From: Alistipes sp.
GTDB taxonomy: Bacteria > Bacteroidota > Bacteroidia > Bacteroidales > Rikenellaceae
Length of the DNA: 64,000 nucleotides
Assembly (NCBI GenBank): GCA_017629145.1
Contig: JAGBXR010000023.1
Coordinates: 1-64,000, forward strand
Reading direction: 5' to 3'
Numbering within the stretch: the first letter of the stretch is position 1; every line of letters starts with the position of its first letter. Shown here in pieces: positions 33,805 to 42,493 of the stretch. The notes under the pieces were generated by a model. The model was not told the DNA's origin, did not search any database, and saw only the letters and a program-made list of their open reading frames with translations. Both the position numbers and the translations under genes were made by a program.

Positions 33805-36800
33805 ATGAAACGCATATTATTTTCGCTGCTTGCCTTGTTCGCTTTAGCAGCTTGTTCGCAGAACGATGTCGAGGAGGTATCGTCGGACAGACATTTCAAG
33901 GCCGACCCTATCACCGTAGGCTTTGAGAATGAAGATACACGTATTCAGCTCTACAACGGCAAGAGCGCGTGGAACGCAGGCGACCGCGTATCGGTCTTCT
34001 ATCGTAGCTTCGATAACCTCAAGTGGGTATTTACGGGCGAGGATGGCGACCGCAATGGTCAGCTTGAGCTGGAGGAGGGTAGCATCGGCAAGCAGGTGAT
34101 GAACGACATCGTTGTCGTATATCCCTACAACGAGAACTATCTTTTGAGCCTCTCGACAAGAACTGTCGAGGCGCAGGTCTCTGCACAGCAGAACTATCTC
34201 CTCGATAGCTACGACCCTGCGTCAAACCTTATGATTGCTTGCAATGAGGATCGCAACTTCGTGCTTAAGAATGCATTCGGATGGCTCAAGGTCGAACTTA
34301 CGGGTGAGGGTCAGAATGTCCAAAATCTAACTCTTCGTGGCAACGATGGTGAGATTCTGGCTGGCTACGTCGCTGTGGCGTTTGATGATGCTGCGGCAGA
34401 GTTCATCGGTACATCATTCGTCGAGCCAGATAACGACGAGGAGGTTGGCGGTAGCCTCGATTTCAATAGTTCGTCGGACAGCATTACGCTTCGATGCTCG
34501 GGCGTGGAACTCTCGTCAGAGGCGTGCGCATTCTACTTCGCGCTTGTTCCACAGACCTTCGAGAAGGGTATCACCGTAGAGGTTAAGTGTCGCGGTTATG
34601 AGCCTATGGTGCTCTCGACTGACGATGCGGTGGAGATTAAGCGTAACCACATCAAGCCTATGGCAGTGGTTGAGTTCGAGGCCGAGGAGGTTGAGGGCAG
34701 CGAGATTCCAAATAACGAGATTTGGTATACTGCAACCGAGCAGATATGGCCAAATTACGAGGGGGACTTTGGCGCAACGCTTATTAACAACTACTATGAC
34801 GAAAGTACGGGTGAGGGTATCCTAGAGTTCGATGGCGAGCTTACAAGGATTCCAAATGATGCATTCTATGAGTGCGACAGCCTTACAAGTGTCACTATCC
34901 CCGATAGCGTAACTACGATTGGATATAGAGCATTCTATATTTGCTGGAACCTTACAAGCATTACTATCCCCGATAGCGTAACGACGATTGGAGATGATGC
35001 ATTCGCTGATTGCTGGAGCCTTACAAGCATTACTATCCCCGATAGCGTAACGACGATTGGAAAGAGGGCATTCGCTCATTGCGAAAGCCTTACAGAGTTT
35101 AACGGCAAGTTTGCATCTGAGGATGGCAGATGCTTGATTGTTGATAGTACGCTCAACTCATTTGCACCTGCAGGTCTTACAGCATACACTATCCCTGATA
35201 GCGTAACGACGATTGGACGTTTTGCATTCTATTCTTGCTGGAGCCTTACAAGCATTACTATTCCCGATAGCGTAACGACGATTGGAGAGGCTGCATTCTT
35301 TGAGTGCGAGAGCCTTATAAGTGTCACTATCCCCGATAGCGTAACGACGATTGAAGAGGCTGCATTCGCTTATTGCGAAAGCCTTACAGAGTTTAATGGC
35401 AAGTTTGCATCTGAGGATGGCAGATGCTTGATTGTTGATGGTACACTCAACTCATTTGCTCCTGCAGGTCTTACATCGTACACTATCCCTGATAGCGTAA
35501 CGACGATTGGACAGGAGGCATTCGCTTATTGCTGGAGCCTTACAAGTGTAACAATTGGCGATAGCGTAACGACGATTGGAGATTATGCATTCTATTGGAG
35601 CATCAGCCTTACAAGCATTACTATCTCCGATAGCGTAACGACAATTAGAGCTAATGCATTCCGTGAATGCTACAGCCTTACAAGTGTCTATTGCAAGGCT
35701 ACGACACCGCCAAGTTTGGGTAGCAATGTATTTGATTTCAACGCCTCAGATCGCTTGATATATGTTCCTGATGAGTCGTTGGATGCATACCTCAATGCCG
35801 ATGGCTGGCGCGACTATGCAGACGCTATCTTAGGCTACGACTTCGAGACGGGCGAGATCACAAAGCCAAGCATTAACCTTGGTGTTTGTGGTACATTCAC
35901 AAACTGGGGTCAGGATGGCGAGCTCGATATCGCTATGGAGTACCTCGATGATCGCAATTTATATGTTGCATACGGCATCGAGCTAACAACCGACGATCGC
36001 TTCAAGCTACGCTCTAACAACGATTGGTACGGTCGTTACAACATCGGATCAAGCTACAATGGCTATGTAGCATATCCTAACTTCTTGACAGAGGTAATCA
36101 ACGGCCTAGACTCTCAGGATATCTTTGTAGCGGAGAGTGGCACCTACGATATATATATCAACCTCGACACTATGGAGCTCTACGTTATGGTCGAGGGCAC
36201 AGATCCCGATACAGCATCCGATATGGAAAATGTTGAGTGGATCAGTATGGGCTACGGCACATATGTCGATGACTTCTTCTGGGTTATAGTAGGTGATAGC
36301 TCATTAGTCGGAGCTATGGCTGAGATTGAGTTCCAGCAACATCCTTACAATCCTAATCGCATTCGTGTTGTTAATCCATTCTCGGAAGATGTCATCTACC
36401 AAATGTATGGTGTAGTTCCATCTTGGTATTCTTGGAATGGTGTTGATACCTATCTTGAGTTTAATATATCGGATCCAAACAATGTCCGATTAGAGAGTGA
36501 TCAAGTGCCTCTCGGATTCCAATTGGATTTTGATGGCTGGCGTGATGTCTATCTTACATCTTTTGACTCCTACAATATTAAACTTGAGAACGGTATAATT
36601 AGCTATACTCCACTATCTATTGGTCTTACCTACTTTTATGACAATGAGCTTAATGGTTGGTACGCAAATATGTATGCTTGTATGCAGTATGCTCTTCCAG
36701 GATATGAGCCTAAAGACTACAGATTCAAGGCAGAATACACGGGCAGTGACGAAAATAACATTGCTTACTTCGATATGAAAGTAGGCAAGGATATCGATAA

Positions 36801-37563
36801 GTATGCTGTAGCTGTCGTAAAAGGTGATGCCAATGTAGATATTGTAGCACAGGCAATCATAGATGGTACTGCAGAGAATATTATTGAATACTCTGGAGAT
36901 CAGACAAATGTAGATATTGAACTTACCCCTGGTCTCTACACTTTTGTTGCTGTTCCATATAGTAACGGAGAACCACTAAGTCCATTAAGAATTGCCTATA
37001 TTAACTTCTTCCACGAAGGCGATGGCTCATTTGGTGCTCAAGAGTTAGAGATTGGGTTCACGGTGGATATCGTAGCCAATTTCTTCCCGGAAGATTGGGC
37101 GGCTATGAATGAGCAGTACCCAGGATGGTATTGTTACGGCTTTAGCGTTACAGCAGATAAACCAGAGTATGTAGAGTATGTACGCGTAGGAAATTGCGCA
37201 TACGAGGAAGCACATATCGATGGTGAGGAGATCTCTGATCAAAGAATTGAGGAAATATTGGCTCAGTATGGCACCAGATATTTGGGCAGTATAGTTAATG
37301 GAGGTATATATGCAAACACTTTTAGATCAACCACTCGCGAGTGTATTGTTATGGCTGTAGATACATACTACAACACAACACAGTACTACCACGTCGACTA
37401 CGATGTACCCGCTAAAACAGAAGAGGTTAGAAGTGCAGCTACATTCGCAACACTAAAGAGCGTTGTCTATAATGCCGAGGCAGAAAAGGCTGCGAAAAAT
37501 CAGTCCAAGTCTAACGTCGTTCAGTTCTCAAAACCAAACTTGAGCAACGTCATACGCTTCTAA
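33805..37563 (+). CDS. Giant BspA-type leucine-rich-repeat lipoprotein
   Basis: A 1252-residue lipoprotein (lipobox LFALAAC, Cys17). Residues about 30-292 are the shared N-terminal module (EDTRIQLYNGKSAWNAGDR, ERNHIKPM-like KRNHIKPMAVVEFE). About 337-632 hold at least nine 23-residue LRR_5/BspA repeats of the type IPDSVTTIGxxAFxxCxSLTS, with two 98-residue higher-order units. The capping segment VYCKATTPPSLGSNVF follows. About 692-799 is SusE/F-like (GVCGTFTNWGQDGE, FKLRSNNDWYGRYN, DIFVAESGTYDIYIN). The rest is unassigned. The ATG at 33805 is fixed by the signal peptide; the upstream frame overlaps the small ORF. BspA-like repeats usually mediate adhesion to host proteins or other bacteria. 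Confidence 0.88.
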   Translation: MKRILFSLLALFALAACSQNDVEEVSSDRHFKADPITVGFENEDTRIQLYNGKSAWNAGDRVSVFYRSFDNLKWVFTGEDGDRNGQLELEEGSIGKQVMNDIVVVYPYNENYLLSLSTRTVEAQVSAQQNYLLDSYDPASNLMIACNEDRNFVLKNAFGWLKVELTGEGQNVQNLTLRGNDGEILAGYVAVAFDDAAAEFIGTSFVEPDNDEEVGGSLDFNSSSDSITLRCSGVELSSEACAFYFALVPQTFEKGITVEVKCRGYEPMVLSTDDAVEIKRNHIKPMAVVEFEAEEVEGSEIPNNEIWYTATEQIWPNYEGDFGATLINNYYDESTGEGILEFDGELTRIPNDAFYECDSLTSVTIPDSVTTIGYRAFYICWNLTSITIPDSVTTIGDDAFADCWSLTSITIPDSVTTIGKRAFAHCESLTEFNGKFASEDGRCLIVDSTLNSFAPAGLTAYTIPDSVTTIGRFAFYSCWSLTSITIPDSVTTIGEAAFFECESLISVTIPDSVTTIEEAAFAYCESLTEFNGKFASEDGRCLIVDGTLNSFAPAGLTSYTIPDSVTTIGQEAFAYCWSLTSVTIGDSVTTIGDYAFYWSISLTSITISDSVTTIRANAFRECYSLTSVYCKATTPPSLGSNVFDFNASDRLIYVPDESLDAYLNADGWRDYADAILGYDFETGEITKPSINLGVCGTFTNWGQDGELDIAMEYLDDRNLYVAYGIELTTDDRFKLRSNNDWYGRYNIGSSYNGYVAYPNFLTEVINGLDSQDIFVAESGTYDIYINLDTMELYVMVEGTDPDTASDMENVEWISMGYGTYVDDFFWVIVGDSSLVGAMAEIEFQQHPYNPNRIRVVNPFSEDVIYQMYGVVPSWYSWNGVDTYLEFNISDPNNVRLESDQVPLGFQLDFDGWRDVYLTSFDSYNIKLENGIISYTPLSIGLTYFYDNELNGWYANMYACMQYALPGYEPKDYRFKAEYTGSDENNIAYFDMKVGKDIDKYAVAVVKGDANVDIVAQAIIDGTAENIIEYSGDQTNVDIELTPGLYTFVAVPYSNGEPLSPLRIAYINFFHEGDGSFGAQELEIGFTVDIVANFFPEDWAAMNEQYPGWYCYGFSVTADKPEYVEYVRVGNCAYEEAHIDGEEISDQRIEEILAQYGTRYLGSIVNGGIYANTFRSTTRECIVMAVDTYYNTTQYYHVDYDVPAKTEEVRSAATFATLKSVVYNAEAEKAAKNQSKSNVVQFSKPNLSNVIRF
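34850..35700 (+). repeat. Tandem 69-bp coding repeats (LRR region)
   Basis: Repeats of 69 bases coding 23 residues; the core CCCGATAGCGTAACGACGAT recurs almost unchanged. A longer unit of 294 bases (starting near 35081 and 35375) includes the EFNGKFASEDGRCLIVD insert. The DNA-level identity makes expansion and contraction by recombination likely. Confidence 0.9.
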
Positions 37564-37590
37564 CTATTCGCGAAGCGTAGATTAACAGCA

Positions 37591-37626
37591 GAGGCTGTCC
37601 AACATTGGTTGGGCAGTCTCTTTTTT
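37591..37626 (+). terminator. Terminator of module 2
   Basis: Stem GAGGCTGTCCAAC / GTTGGGCAGTCTC with two G-T pairs and a four-base loop, then six T. Confidence 0.9.
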
Positions 37627-37732
37627 AGTGCTTGTGAGAGATGAGGTTGAATGGGATTGGATGAGGTGGGATATGATATGATGGGCTCTCTTCTTGGTGC
37701 AGATAGTCGGTTGTGGGGTGGTGGCGATGCGT

Positions 37733-37765
37733 AAAAAAAGTAGGTTGCCCACACGGGTAACCTAC
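37733..37765 (-). terminator. Terminator of the peroxidase operon
   Basis: Stem GTAGGTTGCCC / GGGTAACCTAC (four-base loop); read on the minus strand it is followed by a run of seven T. Confidence 0.9.
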
Positions 37766-37792
37766 TCTCTGCGTTGTAGTTTTCGTCGAACA

Positions 37793-39238
37793 CTACTCGT
37801 TGTCGTGAGTGTGGTTCATATCGTGATACATAGCGTCATCCTCGTGGTGGTGAATTTTGCCGTACTCGTTAGGATTAGTTAGCTTAACACCCTTATACTC
37901 GCCTGTCAATGTACGGAGGAATGCAACGATTGCAGCTGTCTCCTCGTCGTTGATGTCGACATCCGACTGGTAGCGTGCCATATCGCGCACAGCCTCATCC
38001 ATTGTCAGACGTGTACCGTCGTGGTAGTATGGCCAGGTGAGCTCTACGTTGCGAAGACCAGGCACCTTGAAGCGGTGACGGTCGCGCTCGTTCTGGGTCT
38101 CCTTGAAGCGGCCGTTATCCTCTACGGTAAGCTCCAGACCGCGATCTGCGAAGTAGTGGCGGCGCAAGCCCATAAGCTCGTAGCTCTCGCCACCGAGGTT
38201 AGCGCCTACGTGGCACGTAGCGCAGTTGTACTCCTTGAAGAGTTCGTAGCCACGAAGCTCCTCGGCCGTGAGTGCCTCGTTGTCGCCCATAAGCCACTTG
38301 TCGAATGCCGAGTTAGGGGTAACAAGCGTGCGCTCGAACTCCTCGATAGCATTTGTGATATTCGCCTCGGTGATGCCGTCGCTGTACAACTCGTCGAATG
38401 CAGCTACCATAGCCTTGTCCTGTGCGAGCTTTGCGATAATCTCGTCGAACGATGTCGAAGCCATCTCAACTGGGTTGAGTGGAGGACCAGCAGCCTGCTC
38501 TGCGAGGGTGCGTGCACGGCCATCCCAGAACTGCACGAAGTTGTAAACAGCGTTGTAAACCGTAGGAGCATTCACGCCACCCATACGACCCTCAACACCA
38601 TCCGAATACTGGTGGTTGTCCACACCGCCTGTGTCGAGGCCGTGACACGTAGCGCACGATACGGTATTGTCTACCGAGAGGCGTGTGTCGTGGTAGAGTT
38701 TGAAACCGAGTGCAGCCTTCTGCTCATCAATGTTTGTAGCTGGCTGGATAGGGCGTACAGGCTCACCGGCACGCTCCTCTGTAAGACCATCGGCATAGTA
38801 GTTGGTGCGGTAGTCGATAGCCCACGCAGCGATGATGTCGCGCTTGTCGTTGGTCATCTGGCTACCCCAGTGCATAAGATAGTACTTGGCCATAGGCATA
38901 CGCTTGTCCAACGCAACCTTCTCGACCTTGGCAACATCTACCGGACGAGGTGTCTCGCCATTACGCAGCGCCTCCATCAAAGGCTCGATGTCGTAGGCAC
39001 GATAACCCTCCTCGATATCCTTCATCACAACCTTGCCAGCAACGGGAAGATTTGCGTAGAAGGGCAACACTGGGTTAGCCGAGTGGCAGCTGAGACATCC
39101 GCCCTCCTCCAGAACTGCCAGTACGCGTGCCTCCTGTGGCATATCCTCCGAAGGTGCATTGTTGGCAAGACGGTAGGCTACGAACAAGGAAACGGCAACG
39201 ATAAGTGCCATAACCAGAAATAGTCTAAACTTCTTCAT
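37793..39238 (-). CDS. Triheme cytochrome-c peroxidase family protein
   Basis: A periplasmic c-type cytochrome of the MauG/CCP family, which reduces hydrogen peroxide with electrons from the quinone pool or small cytochromes. The 481-residue protein has an N-terminal membrane anchor (about 5-22) and three heme sites: CLSCH (48-52) in an extra N-terminal heme domain, CATCH (195-199) and CATCH (339-343) in the two CCP domains. Conserved RMGGVNAPTVYNAVYN and VPGLRNVELTWPYYHDG flank the active site. The C-terminal tail (463-481) is rich in His, Asp and Glu. Two heme-attachment (System II) genes precede it in the same operon. Confidence 0.93.
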   Translation of the reverse strand: MKKFRLFLVMALIVAVSLFVAYRLANNAPSEDMPQEARVLAVLEEGGCLSCHSANPVLPFYANLPVAGKVVMKDIEEGYRAYDIEPLMEALRNGETPRPVDVAKVEKVALDKRMPMAKYYLMHWGSQMTNDKRDIIAAWAIDYRTNYYADGLTEERAGEPVRPIQPATNIDEQKAALGFKLYHDTRLSVDNTVSCATCHGLDTGGVDNHQYSDGVEGRMGGVNAPTVYNAVYNFVQFWDGRARTLAEQAAGPPLNPVEMASTSFDEIIAKLAQDKAMVAAFDELYSDGITEANITNAIEEFERTLVTPNSAFDKWLMGDNEALTAEELRGYELFKEYNCATCHVGANLGGESYELMGLRRHYFADRGLELTVEDNGRFKETQNERDRHRFKVPGLRNVELTWPYYHDGTRLTMDEAVRDMARYQSDVDINDEETAAIVAFLRTLTGEYKGVKLTNPNEYGKIHHHEDDAMYHDMNHTHDNE

Positions 39239-39283
39239 ACTTACTTTTTATTAGGTTATTAATTGCTAGTTGTCTTCGGTATG

Positions 39284-40066
39284 TTAGCGCTGCATAGTGT
39301 AGGTGTGCTCGCTGCGCTCGGCATTGGGCAGATAGTTCACGCCCCACCAGCACATTTGCAATGAGAGGAAGGCAGCGATGACTATCGCATAGTATATTCT
39401 GCGACGTTGGGGTGCGATGTGCAACGCGAGGAGATACAGCCCCCACGTGGCTGCTGCCCACGCCTCCTTTGGGTCCCAGTTCCAATAGGTGCCCCACGCC
39501 TCCTTGGCCCATAGTGCACCCGAGAGCATACCTATTGTGAAGAATGCGATGCCCGAGCTCATCACGCGGTTGATGGCCTTGTCCAGTTCCGCAGATGGTC
39601 GCCATAGACCATATACCGAGAGTAGTGTAGCGCAACCGAGCAGAGCGTAGGAGAACATATATACCGATACGTGCGGCACAAACCAAGGGCTCTGCAACGC
39701 AGGCATCAGCGTGTGGTCGTGGAGTTCTGGCTTCGCGATATTTATAATCATAAATACCGTTGCCAGCATTGTAGAGAAGCCCATAATCCAGCGGTAGCGC
39801 CAACGTACATAGGTGACAAGACCCGAGAGTAGCAGAAATAGTGAGTACCACAGGCGTGTCTCGCCCATAGTACGCAATGGAGGGCGCTCGAGTGTGAGCC
39901 ACAGCATTGCGACAAAGGCTGCCAAAATAGCTATGCCACCAATTGCCGATGCGATAGCTATACGGCGGCCACGCTCCTTGTCAAGCGACGCGAAGATGGC
40001 TGCCACCACCGAGAGAAGTACGGCAACAGCCGCTACAAAGGGAAATATGTTCCAGCCAAGTACCAT
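39284..40066 (-). CDS. ccsA: Cytochrome c biogenesis protein CcsA
   Basis: A polytopic inner-membrane protein of System II that presents heme to apocytochromes. The 260-residue protein has about eight helices, the WWD-type tryptophan-rich motif WGTYWNWDPKEAWAA (191-205) and conserved histidines before and after it (PHVSVYM, ALHIAP). It overlaps nothing and starts three bases after the ResB gene. The 45-base gap to the peroxidase gene suggests one transcript. Confidence 0.93.
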   Translation of the reverse strand: MVLGWNIFPFVAAVAVLLSVVAAIFASLDKERGRRIAIASAIGGIAILAAFVAMLWLTLERPPLRTMGETRLWYSLFLLLSGLVTYVRWRYRWIMGFSTMLATVFMIINIAKPELHDHTLMPALQSPWFVPHVSVYMFSYALLGCATLLSVYGLWRPSAELDKAINRVMSSGIAFFTIGMLSGALWAKEAWGTYWNWDPKEAWAAATWGLYLLALHIAPQRRRIYYAIVIAAFLSLQMCWWGVNYLPNAERSEHTYTMQR

Positions 40067-40069
40067 ATG

Positions 40070-40906
40070 CTATCCTCTTTTACCCTGAACAAACATTAAT
40101 ACCGCGCCAACTATGAGCATAACTATGCCCGCCACAGTGAGCCAGCGCCACGGCTCGCGCACGATCTCTACGATGCAGTAGCGTGCCTCGTTCGAGTGCT
40201 CCGCGTCGTAGCTCATAAGGTAGAGTGTCTCGCTCAACGTGCGGTTGTAGGGGTGGTTTACGCGTAGTGACACCTCCTCGCCGTCCACTATGACCTTCGC
40301 CTCGAATGAAGAAGGTGTACCCGTTTCGAAATACTCTATCGAGAAGTCGGTCATTGTCATCTCGTAGTCGAGAATACTCTTGTTGTGATTGTGTGTGTAT
40401 GCCACGTTTGTAGCCACGTCGCGCTCGACAATTGCACGCAGCTCCTCTCTGTCGGCTGCGCCCCAGAAGCCGGCTCCGAGTGCGAGAATCAGACCCAGGT
40501 GGTTGAGTATAAATCGTGTTCGGAGCTTGCCGCGACTATCACGCAGACCGCGCAGTGTGACGAGCACAAGGTGCGATAGTATGAAGAGCAGTGCAGCGGC
40601 TGCAGGCCACGATGTCGTCTGTGGGGAGTGTTGTATGCCAAACAGCACGCCGAGCACAACCATAAGCGCCAGCGACAGAATCGTTGCGCGCATCGAGAGC
40701 AGCGACTGCGCATATTGCGATCTTTGCCTTGAGCGGTAGAGCCATCCCAGGATCACAAGCCATAAAGCTATGGTGAGGATGTTGAGCGGAAAGCTGAAAA
40801 GCTCGACAGGGATATCGCCTGCGAGGTGCTGAATGACAAATGAGGCAATCGCTAAAATGCTGATTACCAATAGTTCGTATATTATGATTTTTCTCTCTCC
40901 TAACAC
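40070..40906 (-). CDS. ResB-like cytochrome c biogenesis protein
   Basis: The System II partner of CcsA. The protein has four membrane helices in the first half (starting IIIYELLVISILAIASFVIQ), a periplasmic beta-rich part with ResB patterns (YEMTMTDFSIEYFETGTPSSFEAKVIV, then LRVNHPYNRT) and a last helix (WLTVAGIVMLIVGAVLMF). No ATG exists near the N-terminus; GTG at 40904-40906 is chosen because the probable -7 box (40925-40932) covers an earlier TTG. First gene of the three-gene peroxidase operon. Confidence 0.85.
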   Translation of the reverse strand: MLGERKIIIYELLVISILAIASFVIQHLAGDIPVELFSFPLNILTIALWLVILGWLYRSRQRSQYAQSLLSMRATILSLALMVVLGVLFGIQHSPQTTSWPAAAALLFILSHLVLVTLRGLRDSRGKLRTRFILNHLGLILALGAGFWGAADREELRAIVERDVATNVAYTHNHNKSILDYEMTMTDFSIEYFETGTPSSFEAKVIVDGEEVSLRVNHPYNRTLSETLYLMSYDAEHSNEARYCIVEIVREPWRWLTVAGIVMLIVGAVLMFVQGKRG

Positions 40907-40924
40907 GTAGTTACAATTTTGTGG

Positions 40925-40932
40925 TAAAGATA
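40925..40932 (-). promoter_or_regulatory. Possible -7 box of the peroxidase operon
   Basis: Minus strand TATCTTTA, one base off consensus; it lies 18 bases before the GTG start. Confidence 0.45.
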
Positions 40933-41023
40933 ACAAAAATTTTCAAATACATTTATTATTTTACCATAATTTTCTGCCAATATTATTTTTTTTCGTGTGG
41001 GCGGAGTATATGGCGGAGTAAAC

Positions 41024-41059
41024 AAAAAAGGCGACTGCAAGATTTTGCAATCGCCTTTT
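41024..41059 (-). terminator. Terminator of the tRNA gene
   Basis: Stem GGCGACTGCAA / TTGCAATCGCC with a four-base loop (one A-C mismatch), followed on the minus strand by TTTTTTG. It begins two bases past the tRNA 3' end. Confidence 0.88.
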
Positions 41060-41060
41060 G

Positions 41061-41134
<74 letters not shown>

Positions 41135-41157
41135 AACGTTTTCACGTTTTGTGGGTG

Positions 41158-41187
41158 CAAAGATAATACAAATTTTGCAATGCGCAA
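41158..41187 (-). promoter_or_regulatory. Promoter of the tRNA gene
   Basis: On the minus strand TTG (41185-41187) and TATCTTTG (41158-41165), 19 bases apart, start near 41152, 18 bases before the mature 5' end. Confidence 0.75.
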
Positions 41188-41295
41188 TAGTGGGCACTCT
41201 TTTTTTTATTTATTCTGTGGAGGTTAAGGACTTTTCGCAAAATCTCTTTTTGCAACTTTTTGGCCTCGGATGCATCACATTTCGAATTGTTTTCG

Positions 41296-41303
41296 TATCT
41301 TTG
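41296..41303 (+). promoter_or_regulatory. Promoter -7 box of the porin operon
   Basis: TATCTTTG, 36 bases before the chosen ATG. No clear -33 box. Confidence 0.6.
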
Positions 41304-41339
41304 TTCGATTATTAGGAGATGATACTAAAACTTAATACA

Positions 41340-42461
41340 ATGAAGACAAATCACAATCTCTTTAGCAGCCTCGGCAAAGTGCTGCTGCTTAATGTGTTAG
41401 CTGTTGCAGTTATGCTCTTTGCAGCTGCTCCGGCATCGGCCCAAGCTGGCTCGAATGATGGCTTTGGCGACGAGAACGACATCTTCCGTATTGGCGTTGA
41501 GGCGCGTTTTGACTATCTCAACGAGGCTCTCGAAGGCAATCAGATTGATGCTGCTTCGGGCTTTAAGGCGCGTTACATAAATTTCCGCCTCGATGGTCAG
41601 ATTCTTCCGAACTTCACCTACTCTTGGCGTCAGCGCCTTAACAAGGTGAACTCTGCAAGCGATTTTGTGAACAATATGGACTGGTTTCACCTCACCTACA
41701 AGCCTATCAAGAACCTCGCAATCTCGGCAGGTAAGCAGGTTGTGATGATTGGTGGCTTTGAGTATGACCGCGCTCCTATTGACATCTACTTCTGCTCGGA
41801 GTTCTGGAACAATGTAAACTGCTTCCAGCTCGGTGCAAGCATCTCGTTCATTACCACTGACAATGAGGATGCGATTACCTTCCAGGTATGTCAGAGCCCA
41901 TACGATACAGCCTCTACTGACTACTATGCATACAACCTTTACTGGTCGGGTACGCACGAGTGGTACACAGCTTTGCACTCGGTGAACTTGTTGCAGTATG
42001 CTCCTGGTAAGTACGACTTGTACTTCGCTCTCGGTAACCAGTTTAAGTTTGGCGATGCAACCATCCAGCTCGACTTGATGGATCGTGGTACAACCTTCGA
42101 TGAGTTTATGTTCAACAACTTCTCGATTATGGGTGAGGTTGCATACCTTATTGCTGACCGCGTAAATGTCTTTGCAAAGTATACCTACGACACTGCTGGT
42201 GAGGAGTATGCAACAGGTCTTTTCGTATATCCCGATACTCGCATCTCTCGCGTAGGTGGTGGTGTGGAGTACTACCCATTTGGCCATAAGGGCAACCGCG
42301 ATGTACGTCTTCACGCTGCCTATGTCTACAGCTTTGGCGATAACACCAACCCTAACGGTACGGCACTCAACAAGGGTTCGTTCTTCACAGCAGGTCTTAC
42401 TTGGAAAATCGACCTTATGAAGGCTGCACGCACAATTATCAACAAGGCAAAGAAGCAGTAG
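41340..42461 (+). CDS. Outer-membrane porin, OprO/OprP-like
   Basis: A beta-barrel of 373 residues with a cleavable signal peptide (LLLNVLAVAVMLFAAAPASAQA). The barrel shows alternating strands with YINFRLDGQILPNFTYSWRQR, the LAISAGKQVVMIGGFEYDRAP segment and a C-terminal strand FFTAGLTWKIDL, consistent with the phosphate-selective porin family of Bacteroidetes. The real solute is unknown. The ATG at 41340 precedes the signal peptide; an in-frame ATG at 41319 would add seven residues. It lies 32 bases before a GATE-domain transporter gene, suggesting linked passage through both membranes (inference). Confidence 0.82.
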   Translation: MKTNHNLFSSLGKVLLLNVLAVAVMLFAAAPASAQAGSNDGFGDENDIFRIGVEARFDYLNEALEGNQIDAASGFKARYINFRLDGQILPNFTYSWRQRLNKVNSASDFVNNMDWFHLTYKPIKNLAISAGKQVVMIGGFEYDRAPIDIYFCSEFWNNVNCFQLGASISFITTDNEDAITFQVCQSPYDTASTDYYAYNLYWSGTHEWYTALHSVNLLQYAPGKYDLYFALGNQFKFGDATIQLDLMDRGTTFDEFMFNNFSIMGEVAYLIADRVNVFAKYTYDTAGEEYATGLFVYPDTRISRVGGGVEYYPFGHKGNRDVRLHAAYVYSFGDNTNPNGTALNKGSFFTAGLTWKIDLMKAARTIINKAKKQ

Positions 42462-42493
42462 TCGAAAAAGAAACAAAAACCTAAAATTAAGAT

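Noticed and set aside
34850..35700. Regular repeats that could suggest a CRISPR array
   Set aside because: The period of 69 bases stays in frame and codes for BspA-type leucine-rich repeats; spacers are not unrelated and no cas gene is near.
38021..39223. A 400-codon open frame antisense to the triheme peroxidase gene
   Set aside because: It mirrors the peroxidase frame codon by codon, has no recognisable domain and a cysteine/valine-rich artefact composition; the peroxidase has three CxxCH motifs.
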